From Leucobacter coleopterorum (GTDB taxonomy: Bacteria > Actinomycetota > Actinomycetes > Actinomycetales > Microbacteriaceae), in NCBI RefSeq assembly GCF_011382985.1, contig NZ_CP049933.1:1674001-1738000 (forward strand): a stretch of DNA of 64,000 nt. Direction: 5' to 3'. Both the position numbers and the translations under genes were made by a program. The stretch's first letter is position 1. The number at the start of each line of letters is the position of its first letter. Positions 1 to 7,917 of this stretch are shown in pieces. Under the pieces are notes generated by a model that had not been told where the DNA came from, ran no database searches, and saw nothing but the letters and a program-made list of their open reading frames with translations.

Positions 1-157
1 CAATCACTCCGACACCGTCACCGACCAGAATCTGCTCGCCCACACGCAAACGGCTCACACGCACCGCGTGTCGTGCCTCGTCTCCGATGATGGTCACGAG
101 GGTGCCCTGATTCCAGTTCTCGGAACCGGTTCGCTCGGCGAAGTAGAGATTGGCCAC
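1..157 (-). CDS. rsmE: RsmE, 16S rRNA m3U1498 methyltransferase (N-terminal part, cut by window edge)
   Basis: Reading the minus strand from a GTG at 157 gives an N-terminus beginning VANLYFAERTG and containing GDEARHAVRVSRLRVGEQ, the PUA-like start typical of RsmE, which methylates N3 of U1498 in 16S rRNA using S-adenosylmethionine. Only about 52 residues lie in the window; the SPOUT methyltransferase domain is beyond position 1. The gene begins 6 bases after the dnaJ stop, so it is almost certainly co-transcribed with hrcA-dnaJ, the usual arrangement in actinobacteria. The motif match is clear, but the catalytic half cannot be seen. Confidence 0.85.
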   Translation of the reverse strand, partial: MANLYFAERTGSENWNQGTLVTIIGDEARHAVRVSRLRVGEQILVGDGVGVI

Positions 158-163
158 GAGAGC

Positions 164-1264
164 CTAACCCTGACGGAAGAAGCGGTCGCGAATCTTGCCG
201 AAGAAGCTCTGCTGAAACTCGCCCAGGTGTGGTGCCTCGTCTTTGCGAAGTGCAGCGAGTTGGCGAACCAGATCTTTCTCACGGTTCGACAGCTTCTCAG
301 GCGTTGCGACTTGCACGGCAATCTTGAGGTCACCGCGATTTGTCGAGCGAAGCCCCTGAATTCCGCGCCCACGAATCGTAATGATGTCACCCGACTGGAC
401 TCCGGCCTCGACCTCGACCTTAACATCGCCGTCAAGCCCAGAAACTGTTGACTCCACACCCAGAATTGCGTCGGTCATTGAAACCTGCATGGTGCACAAC
501 AGGTCGTTGCCGTCGCGACTGAAGATGTCGTGGTGAGTGACCCTGAACTCGATGAACAGGTCGCCGTTGGGGCCACCACCGGGGCCGACCTCGCCGCCAC
601 CTCGCATCTGCATGCGCGTGCCTGTGTCGATACCGGAGGGAATATCTACCGGAAGTGTGCGGCGTTCACGCACACGCCCCTTCCCAGCGCACTCCACACA
701 CGGGTGCTCAATGACGGTGCCGTAGCCATGGCAGCTGCCGCAGGGGTGCATGGTCACAACATTGCCGAACAGCGAACGCACCTGACGCTGCACCTGCCCT
801 TGACCGTTGCAGACGTCGCAGGTAACGGGCTGCGTGCCGGGCTGGCAGCAGCTTCCCTGACAGGCCCCACAGAGCACGGCGGTGTTAATCGACACCTCAC
901 GCTGCACACCAAAGATGACCTCTTCGAGACTGACATCAACACGGATCATGGCGTCGTCACCGCGCTCGGCGCGCGAGCGAGGACCGCGCTGGCCACCACC
1001 AAACCCGCCACCGCCAAAGAAGGTCTCAAAGATGTCGCCAAAGCCGCCCATGTCGGACTGGCCGCCACCCATGTCGTAGCGCTGGCGCTGCTCGGGATCG
1101 CTCAGCACATCGTACGCGTGGGTTACGCCTTTAAAACGTTCCGAGGCCTCTTCACTTGGGTTGACATCGGGGTGCAGCTCACGCGCTAAACGGCGATAGG
1201 CCTTCTTGATCTCTTCGGGTGTCGCCTCACGGGTCACGCCGAGGGTCTCGTAGTGGTCGGCCAC
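164..1264 (-). CDS. dnaJ: DnaJ-type co-chaperone (366 aa)
   Basis: Stimulates the DnaK ATPase and delivers unfolded clients. The J domain fills residues 1-70 with the HPD tripeptide at 31-33. A short Gly/Phe-rich linker follows, then a zinc-binding region at about 130-195 and the C-terminal substrate-binding domains. Of the four CxxCxGxG repeats three are canonical ([24 protein letters not shown]); the first reads CGACQGSC, with Cys replacing the last Gly. This is the shorter DnaJ that travels with hrcA rather than the one beside dnaK. The GTG start is preceded by TGAGGAGC at a good distance. It lies 60 bases downstream of hrcA and is presumably under the same CIRCE control. Confidence 0.95.
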   Translation of the reverse strand: MADHYETLGVTREATPEEIKKAYRRLARELHPDVNPSEEASERFKGVTHAYDVLSDPEQRQRYDMGGGQSDMGGFGDIFETFFGGGGFGGGQRGPRSRAERGDDAMIRVDVSLEEVIFGVQREVSINTAVLCGACQGSCCQPGTQPVTCDVCNGQGQVQRQVRSLFGNVVTMHPCGSCHGYGTVIEHPCVECAGKGRVRERRTLPVDIPSGIDTGTRMQMRGGGEVGPGGGPNGDLFIEFRVTHHDIFSRDGNDLLCTMQVSMTDAILGVESTVSGLDGDVKVEVEAGVQSGDIITIRGRGIQGLRSTNRGDLKIAVQVATPEKLSNREKDLVRQLAALRKDEAPHLGEFQQSFFGKIRDRFFRQG

Positions 1265-1323
1265 TGGTTAGCTCCTCACAGGGTGGATGATTGGGTTGAG
1301 AAAGTGTGTTGGTGGCAAAGGAT

Positions 1324-2360
1324 CTACTGATCCTCACCGAGTAAATGATTCAGGTATCTCGCAACCGCTCGCACGGTTGCGATGTTGCTCGCATAATCCA
1401 TACGGACTGGACCCAGAACACCGAGGCGCGAAACGGAGGTTCCCTCTGCTTCGTAGCTAGAAGCAATCACCGATGTTGTTGCCAGGCCGTAGGGCTCGTT
1501 TTCGCGTCCAATTGAAGCAGAAACATCGCGCCCGTCTTGCACAAGCTCGTCAAAGAGCCGCAGTAGCGTGACTTGCTCTTCGATGGCTTCAAGCACGGAG
1601 CCAAGGGATCCCTCAAATTCTCCAAAACGCGAGAGGTTTGCGGCCCCGGCAATCGCAATACGATCACTGCGGTTCGCCTGCAACTGCGCGCTCACTACGG
1701 CAAGGACCTGGCTCACGAGCTCGGTTTCGCCTGGCTGAGCCCAAGCGTCGATGCTGCCCAGCAATTCTGCGATTCCAGCGGCAGCTGTATCAACATCTTG
1801 ACCGACCGTTGCGCCGGCAATTCTGTCACGCAGCCCGCGGGCCCAGGCCTCAGTTACTCTCGCGGCTGGAAGCTGAGCAAGCTGCTGCTCAACGACTCCA
1901 CTACCAAGAATAAGAACGCACAAAATTCGATCTTCAGCGACGGCGACCAGCTCAATGTGTCTCACCACCGTGCGCCGAAGCGACGGATACTGGGCGACGG
2001 CCACCTGGTTCGTGAGCTGGGAAAGTAGGCGAACAGTGCGCGACATGACGTCGTCGAGATCGGCCGATTCCCCAAGGAAACGTTCTATAGCTGCGCGTTG
2101 CGCCGAAGTGAGAGGACGAATTTTCGCGAGTGTGTCGACGTACAGGCGATAACCCTTGTCGGTCGGCACCCGCCCGAAGAAGTGTGGGGCTGCGCAATGA
2201 GCTCGTCTTCTTCAAGCAGAGCCATGTCGTTGCGGATCGTCGCGGCAGACACGCCAAAACTGTGCCGATCTACGATGGCTTTCGAACCAACTGGCTCATT
2301 CGATGAAACATAGTCACTCACGATTGCGTGGAGCACCGCGAGGCTTCGCTCAGAAACCAC
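1324..2360 (-). CDS. hrcA: HrcA heat-shock repressor (frame broken once as read)
   Basis: HrcA binds CIRCE operators and represses chaperone genes. The N-terminal winged-helix part ([13 protein letters not shown], then [20 protein letters not shown]) is read from a GTG at 2360 behind GGAAGGAG. The rest ([14 protein letters not shown] to the end) lies in another frame. The junction is at the C run 2173-2175: adding one base restores [12 protein letters not shown], exactly the family sequence, and gives 345 aa, the normal length. The break is therefore most likely a missing base in the assembly rather than a dead gene. It is the first gene of a hrcA-dnaJ-rsmE operon with a CIRCE element at its own promoter, implying autoregulation. 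Confidence 0.9.
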
Positions 2361-2389
2361 AGCAACTCCTTCCAACCCTTGCGAGCCAC

Positions 2390-2416
2390 TTGGCACTCGA
2401 CACTACTGAGTGCCAA
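2390..2416 (-). promoter_or_regulatory. CIRCE operator upstream of hrcA
   Basis: A perfect inverted repeat TTGGCACTC, nine spacer bases, GAGTGCCAA. This matches the CIRCE consensus TTAGCACTC-N9-GAGTGCTAA with one paired substitution per arm. It sits 30 bases upstream of the hrcA start, directly after a -10-like TAGACT (2416-2421, minus strand), so it would cover the transcription start. This is the expected HrcA binding site for autoregulation of hrcA-dnaJ. Confidence 0.93.
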
Positions 2417-2421
2417 GTCTA
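2416..2421 (-). promoter_or_regulatory. Candidate -10 box of the hrcA promoter (TAGACT)
   Basis: On the minus strand TAGACT directly abuts the CIRCE element and shares one base with it, which would put the start site inside the operator. No convincing -35 hexamer is visible at 16-18 bases. The assignment rests on the TANNNT form and on its position relative to CIRCE. Confidence 0.5.
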
Positions 2422-2464
2422 GCGCAGGGCGCACGCCTATTCTCTGCATATTCACTCAGTGGTT

Positions 2465-3686
2465 TCACCCAAGCAGTCGATGCACCACGGTGTCGGCGAG
2501 GAGGCGCCCGCGAAGCGTTGGCACGATCCTGCCGCGAATGGCAGCACGGCCATCAATCAATTCCTCAGCAATCAATTCCGGGATCGCGCGTCGCTCGTCG
2601 GTGGTGAGCACCTCTGCGGGAAGACCGTCAGCAATGCGGGTTTCTAAGAGCACTCGCTCGGCGCGTTTCGCCTCAGGCTGAAGCACTTCTCGCGCGTGGG
2701 CGGGTGAGATGCCCCGAGCAATACGCTCAGCATAAGCACGCGGGTGCTTGACGTTCCACCAGCGGACTCCCCGATATGGCTGTGTGCACCGGGTCCGGCA
2801 GCCCACCAGTCTTCGCCAGTCCAGTAGGCAAGGTTGTGTCGAGAACGCGCCTCGGGTGTACGCGACCAGTTGCTGATTTCGTACCAGTTCAACCCAGCGG
2901 CCTTGAACCGTGCGTCAGCGAGTTCGTACATCTCTGCGTGCAGATCTTCATCGGGCTCGCGCACCTGGCCGCGTCGAATCTGGGCAGCCAATTTGGTGCC
3001 CTGTTCCACGATCAGCGCGTAGGCAGAAATATGGTCCGGCTCGGTTGCGAGTGCGGCGTCGATCGAACGCTCCCAATCGGCGAGGCTCTCCCCGGTGTGC
3101 CATAGATCAGATCCACGCTCACTTGCAGCCCCGCTTTGCGAGCCCAGCGAGTTACGAGTGGAATACGTTCGGGTGAGTGTGTGCGATCGAGCGTACGCAG
3201 CACGTGCGGCACGGCAGACTGCATACCGAAACTCACTCGAGTAAATCCGGCCTCGGCAATAGAGTTTAAATAGTCCTCGTCAACCGAGTCGGGGTTAGCC
3301 TCGGTGGTCACCTCCGCACCGTCTACGAGACCCCATTCGCCATGAATATGATCGAGCATTACCGTTAGGTCGCGCGCTGGCAGCAACGTTGGTGTGCCCC
3401 CACCAAAAAACACCGTGGACACGGGCCGCTTGGGCAGTCCGGCATTACGAAGCACCCCGGCCCCAAAACTGAGTTCCCGCTGCACCTGCCCCGCATAGTC
3501 AGCCTGACGCGTTTCTCCGAGCTCACTCGCGGTGTAGGTGTTGAAATCGCAGTACCCGCAGCGTACCCGACAATAGGGCACGTGCACATACACACAGAAG
3601 CGGCGATCCTCGGCCCCCTCAAGCGCACTCAAGGGAAGCGCACCGTCTTCGGGCGCCGGGTCTCCCTCAGGAAGAACGCTGGGCAC
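2465..3686 (-). CDS. hemW: HemW-like radical SAM protein (two frame breaks as read)
   Basis: HemW is a radical SAM protein related to coproporphyrinogen III dehydrogenase and acts as a heme chaperone. The radical SAM cluster motif CRVRCGYC follows YVHVPYCR near residue 42, with FFGGGTPT and MQSAVPHVLRTLDR further on. Two breaks split the gene, in C runs at 3090-3093 and 2769-2772. Adding one base to each joins LIYGTPGESLADWERSI and SHIGGVRWWNVKHPRAYAER, as in intact homologues, and gives about 407 aa. The GTG at 3686 (MPSVLPEGDPAPEDG) fits the family N-terminus better than a TTG at 3716. It lies between hrcA and lepA, the normal actinobacterial position. Confidence 0.88.
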
Positions 3687-3764
3687 GATCCGCCGCTCCC
3701 GGAGCCAAAGCCCCAAGCTGAACCTTGGCTAGTTCTACCGCTTCGCGAACCAGCGCCTTCCCTT

Positions 3765-4334
3765 TCAGCCCAAGTAACCCGCTCCTCGGGAAGCAAGAAA
3801 GCCGCGCGCAACAGCCCACACCGTTTGATCCTCGCGAATCTCAACGGTGAATCGCTGCTCGCCCACGACCCCATCTTCGTCGCAAGTTCCCCAGGCAAAG
3901 CCCACGATCTGATCCTCTTCAACAGTGTAAACAACAAGCACGCTGCGTGGCGCCTGTCCGGCAACACTAAACACAGCCGAAGTACCTGGAACGATATAGG
4001 GCTCCCCGTCGGGGCCAAACTGTTCCTCGCGAACTCGGAGTCCCTGCGCGTGACCACTCTCATCAAATTCAGGCCCAACGTACGCCTCTTCAGATCCTCG
4101 AGCAATCTCACTCACCTCGATGCCAGCGCCGCGCTGAGCACCCCAGGTCATCAACAGGCTCGAAGCTGCAACAAACCGCTCTTGACCACTGCCAAGCTGC
4201 AGGGCCTCCGAGTACGACTCGGTACCCTCAGGAGGAAACCGCACGACATCGGCAAGCTTGGAGGCACCGACGGCAGCGTAAGTCACCGGCATTTCAACGT
4301 GACTGCTGCGCCGGTTGTTTTCGGTCGAACTCAC
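3765..4334 (-). CDS. DUF1990 family protein
   Basis: A 189-aa protein of the DUF1990 family, whose function is not established. Family-like stretches are [52 protein letters not shown] and VGFAWGTC. No signal peptide or membrane segment is visible, so it is probably cytosolic. The GTG start overlaps the lepA stop (GTGA), so it is translated as part of the lepA-hemW-region transcript. Nothing in the sequence suggests a catalytic site. Family assignment rests on recalled motif similarity. Confidence 0.75.
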   Translation of the reverse strand: MSSTENNRRSSHVEMPVTYAAVGASKLADVVRFPPEGTESYSEALQLGSGQERFVAASSLLMTWGAQRGAGIEVSEIARGSEEAYVGPEFDESGHAQGLRVREEQFGPDGEPYIVPGTSAVFSVAGQAPRSVLVVYTVEEDQIVGFAWGTCDEDGVVGEQRFTVEIREDQTVWAVARGFLASRGAGYLG

Positions 4335-6183
4335 TTCTTGGACGCGTCCTTACCCTCAACATCCCCGGAGAGGGCAGCGATGAAGGCTTCCTGAGGCACT
4401 TCGACCCGGCCAACCATCTTCATTCGCTTCTTGCCCTCTTTCTGCTTCTCGAGCAGCTTACGCTTACGACTAATGTCACCGCCATAGCACTTGGCAAGAA
4501 CGTCTTTACGGATCGCGCGAATGCTCTCACGCGCGATGATTCTGGAACCGATCGCAGCCTGAATCGGCACCTCGAACTGCTGGCGCGGAATCAGCTTGCG
4601 CAAGCGCTCAGTCATCATAGTGCCGTAAGAATAGGCGTTGTCGCGGTGCACGATGGCACTGAAGGCATCGACTTGCTCTCCCTGCAGCAAGATGTCGACT
4701 TTTACGAGATCGGCCTCCTGCTCACCCATCGGCTCGTAATCGAGGCTCGCGTAGCCCTGAGTGCGGCTCTTAAGGTGATCGAAGAAGTCAAACACAATCT
4801 CGCCGAGTGGCATGCTGTAGCGCAACTCGACACGCTCGCCCAAGTACTCCATTCCCATGAGACTGCCGCGCCGGGACTGGCACAGCTCCATGATGGTGCC
4901 GACGTAGTCCTTCGGGGCGAGGATCGCGACGCGCACCACTGGCTCACGCACACTGGCGATCTTGCCGGTCGGATACTCTGACGGGTTAGTCACAGTGATC
5001 TCTTTTTTGTCTTCTGTCGTCACCTGGTAGATAACGCTCGGCGCAGTGGCAATGAGGTCGAGATCAAACTCCCGACGCAGACGCTCGGAGATAATCTCAA
5101 GGTGCAGCAATCCCAGGAAGCCGCAGCGGAAGCCAAAGCCGAGCGCCACCGAAGTCTCGGGTTCGTACTGCAGCGCCGCGTCAGAGAGCTTGAGCTTGTC
5201 AAGCGCCTCACGCAGCACGGGGTAGTCGGAGCCGTCAATCGGGTAGAGTCCCGAAAACACCATGGGTTTTGGATCCGTGTAGCCCGGAAGCGCCTCGGTC
5301 GCCGGCTTCATTTTGGTTGTGACGGTGTCGCCCACTTTTGACTGACGAACATCTTTCACGCCGGTGATGAGGTAGCCCACCTCACCAACAGCAAGACCCT
5401 TGGTTGGCTTTGGTTCCGGTGAGGAAACACCGATCTCAAGCGCCTCGTGCTCGGTACCCGTCGACATCATGAGAATACGCTCGCGCGGGCTGAGTTTGCC
5501 GTCGATCATACGAACGTAGGTGACAACACCGCGGTAGGAATCATAGACCGAGTCAAAGATCATGGCCCGAGCTGGCGCGTTTGCGTCGCCCTTCGGGCTG
5601 GCACTCGAGCAACAACACTGTCGAGCAGCTCTTCGACGCCCATACCAGTTTTACCCGAGACCTTCAAGATATCTTCGGGGTTACCGCCGATCAGATCGGC
5701 GATCTCACGAGAGACCCGCTCAGGGTCGGCCGCGGGCAGGTCAATCTTGTTGAGCACCGGGATGATCTCAAGATCATTTTCCATCGCGAGATACAGGTTC
5801 GCGAGCGTCTGAGCTTCGATCCCCTGCGCAGCATCAACGAGCAGGATCGCTCCCTCACACGCGGCGAGGGAGCGCGACACCTCGTAGCTGAAGTCGACGT
5901 GGCCCGGCGTATCGATCATGTTGAGGGCGTACGACTTGCCGTCGTGATCCCACCCCATGCGCACAGCCTGCGACTTAATGGTGATACCGCGCTCACGCTC
6001 GATGTCCATACGGTCGAGGTACTGGGCGCGCATTTCGCGATCAGGTACCGAACCGGTGATTTGCAACATGCGGTCGGCAAGGGTCGACTTACCATGATCG
6101 ATGTGCGCGATGATGCAGAAGTTGCGGATCCTCTCGGGGTCAGTTGACGCCGGGATCTGTGGGTTTACGCTGCGTGGAGACAT
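4331..6183 (-). CDS. lepA: Elongation factor 4 / LepA (frame broken once as read)
   Basis: Ribosome-associated GTPase of the EF4 family. The N-terminal GTPase shows [26 protein letters not shown] and [10 protein letters not shown], followed by the EF4-specific C-terminal domain ending in a lysine-rich tail ([19 protein letters not shown]). The frame breaks at the G run 5595-5597; one added base joins [21 protein letters not shown] and yields 617 aa, the usual EF4 length. The ATG at 6183 is followed by [20 protein letters not shown], typical of actinobacterial LepA. It faces rpsT across a 375-base divergent promoter region. Confidence 0.93.
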
Positions 6184-6558
6184 TGCCTGCCATTATCTCA
6201 CTACTTCGCTGACCAGCCCATTCAGGCGCTCCGCGGTATCGATTTTGACACCCGAATTCAGAGAGTCAGGCCGAGAATATCGCGGGCCGCAGGTCTTTTG
6301 CAGCCGTCGCGTTGGCCCATGAATTCCTCACTAGCTCCGCCCCCAACAGGCCGTTCTCCCCCACCGAGTATGTCGCGGGACCGCGCGGTTTTGGCGACAG
6401 GTAATCTTTGAGGCCACTTCGCACCCGCACGATGCAAGAATCTGCTAAAGTTGATTCTTGGCTTGCGTGTGGATCACTCCACACACCCCGCAAGGTGCCC
6501 TCTACCCGCCGCGCGGAACATCCCGTTAAATACGTACACTTTAAGGACACAACCCAAC
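6184..6558. other. Intergenic region between divergent lepA and rpsT
   Basis: This 375-base stretch carries no convincing gene. It must hold the promoters of lepA (leftward) and rpsT (rightward). A TAAAGT at 6446-6451 is the best -10 candidate for rpsT, giving a leader of about 100 bases, but no good -35 is seen. Leftward, GATAAT lies 8 bases before the lepA ATG. I see no tRNA or riboswitch here. Confidence 0.5.
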
Positions 6559-6819
6559 GTGGCAAATATTAAGTCGCAGATCAAGCGCATTAAGACCAAC
6601 GAAAAGGCAACCGAGCGCAACCGTGCTTACAAGAGCGAACTGCGCACCGTTATCCGCGCAGTACGCGAGGCCATCACCGCTGGCGACAAGGCAACTGCCG
6701 AGGCCAAGCTGAAGGTTGCAACGCGCAAGCTCGACAAGGCTGTTTCTAAGGGTGTCATTCACAAGAATCAGGCTGCAAACCGCAAGTCGAAGATTGCCGC
6801 GAAGGTCGCCGCCCTCTAG
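6559..6819 (+). CDS. rpsT: 30S ribosomal protein S20
   Basis: An 86-aa, very basic protein beginning [18 protein letters not shown], the standard S20 N-terminus, and ending [12 protein letters not shown]20 binds 16S rRNA early in small-subunit assembly. The GTG at 6559 is chosen because it matches the family start; an AAGGA sits about 11 bases upstream. An upstream in-frame extension to 6451 is open but does not resemble S20. The gene is transcribed alone on the plus strand and closed by a strong hairpin at 6840. Confidence 0.97.
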   Translation: MANIKSQIKRIKTNEKATERNRAYKSELRTVIRAVREAITAGDKATAEAKLKVATRKLDKAVSKGVIHKNQAANRKSKIAAKVAAL

Positions 6820-6839
6820 ACTTTTGTCTTTAGCTTCAC

Positions 6840-6872
6840 AGCCCCCGCTCATAAGGAGCGGGGGCTGTTTTG
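6840..6872 (+). terminator. Rho-independent terminator after rpsT
   Basis: An 11-bp perfect stem (AGCCCCCGCTC / GAGCGGGGGCT) with a 5-base loop, followed by GTTTTGTT. It lies 20 bases after the rpsT stop and just before the convergent holA stop, so it may serve both strands. Confidence 0.92.
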
Positions 6873-6897
6873 TTGGGTCTCTACTCACGCCCGAAAG

Positions 6898-7905
6898 CTA
6901 CCGCTCCCGCCCCCTCCTGGCGATAAATAGCAGGTACTTCTCAAGTGCGTATTCAGGATCGCGGCTGCCACCCTTGAGTAACCACTCCGTTTCGGCGGCC
7001 ATTTCGATGCAACGGGCAAGATCTTCTTCGCGCCATGCCCGTGCGTCTTTCACCGCGCGATCTGCCTGCCAGGGAGCCATACCAAGCTCTTTCGCGAGCT
7101 GGCCGCCGCTGCTCGTTGCACCGTAGGCACGGGCGATCCCCCGCATCTTAAAGTTGAGGGCTGCAAGCATTGGGATCGGATCGGTTCCGGTGGAAAACGC
7201 CTGACGCAACAGCACTAGTGCATCTGCACCTCGACCAGCGGTTGCGGCGTCTGCCACTTTGAAAGCGCTTGTTTCGACCCGCCCCTCGGTAGCGCGGTTC
7301 ACATCGTCTTCATCGATTCTCGTGCCGATGTCTGACACCAGCTGTTCGCAAGCACCGGCGAGTTCGCCTAGACCGCCGGAGTACGCCGCCACGAGCATAC
7401 GAACAGCGTTGGGGCTGATCTGAGCGCCGAGCCTGCGAAACTCCCCCTGCGCGAATGCCAGGCGATCCTGATCCTTCTTGACTTCAGCACAGACAAACTC
7501 AACACCATTTCCGCCACGAATCAGATCGAGCAGCGCTTTGCCGCGCACGCCACCACCGTGTCGCAACACAAGGGTCGTATCTTCGGCGGGCTGCGTGACG
7601 TACTTTTTTGCGTCTTCCAAGAATGCATCGGAGCACTTTTCAACACCATCCACGCGAATGAGTCTCGGTTCTGCAAAAAGTGATGGACTCGCAAAGGTGA
7701 ACAGTTCACCTGCTGTGTATGAAGCGGCATCGATATCGTGCACCTCAAGATCGGCCTGCTGATGTCTGAGGGCTTCGCGAATTGACTGGCTCGCACGGTC
7801 AGCAAGAAATCCCTCTGGTCCCGAAATCAGGACCACGGGCGCAGGGTGCGCCTCGGTCCAGCTCAGTTGAGGGATCTTGGTCTTGGTGCTTCGTGCAGTT
7901 GCCAC
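6898..7905 (-). CDS. holA: DNA polymerase III subunit delta
   Basis: HolA opens the beta clamp as part of the clamp loader. The 335-aa protein has the HolA layout: an early nucleotide-binding-like segment (VVLISGPEGFLADRA), the middle helical part, and the C-terminal collar domain with LNFKMRGIARAYG and a closing ALEKYLLFIARRGRER. There is no ribosome binding site at the GTG start. Instead TAGGGT lies 6 bases upstream on the minus strand, inside the comEC stop region, suggesting an own leaderless promoter besides read-through from comEC. The position next to comEC and rpsT is standard in actinobacteria. Confidence 0.93.
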   Translation of the reverse strand: MATARSTKTKIPQLSWTEAHPAPVVLISGPEGFLADRASQSIREALRHQQADLEVHDIDAASYTAGELFTFASPSLFAEPRLIRVDGVEKCSDAFLEDAKKYVTQPAEDTTLVLRHGGGVRGKALLDLIRGGNGVEFVCAEVKKDQDRLAFAQGEFRRLGAQISPNAVRMLVAAYSGGLGELAGACEQLVSDIGTRIDEDDVNRATEGRVETSAFKVADAATAGRGADALVLLRQAFSTGTDPIPMLAALNFKMRGIARAYGATSSGGQLAKELGMAPWQADRAVKDARAWREEDLARCIEMAAETEWLLKGGSRDPEYALEKYLLFIARRGRER

Positions 7906-7911
7906 GCATTA

Positions 7912-7917
7912 ACCCTA
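7912..7917 (-). promoter_or_regulatory. Candidate -10 box for leaderless holA transcript
   Basis: TAGGGT on the minus strand ends 6 bases before the holA GTG and contains the comEC TAG stop codon. The spacing would place the start site on the GTG itself. There is no Shine-Dalgarno sequence to compete with this reading. Confidence 0.5.

Noticed and set aside
3582..4394. A 270-codon plus-strand open frame opposite hemW and the DUF1990 gene
   Set aside because: It mirrors two well-supported minus-strand genes and has no recognisable domain; high-GC coding DNA often leaves the opposite strand open.
2085..6183. hrcA, hemW and lepA as genuine pseudogenes, or as programmed frameshifts
   Set aside because: None of the sites has a slippery heptamer with a downstream structure, and all share the same missing G/C pattern as conserved genes such as trmD, so an assembly artefact is more likely.
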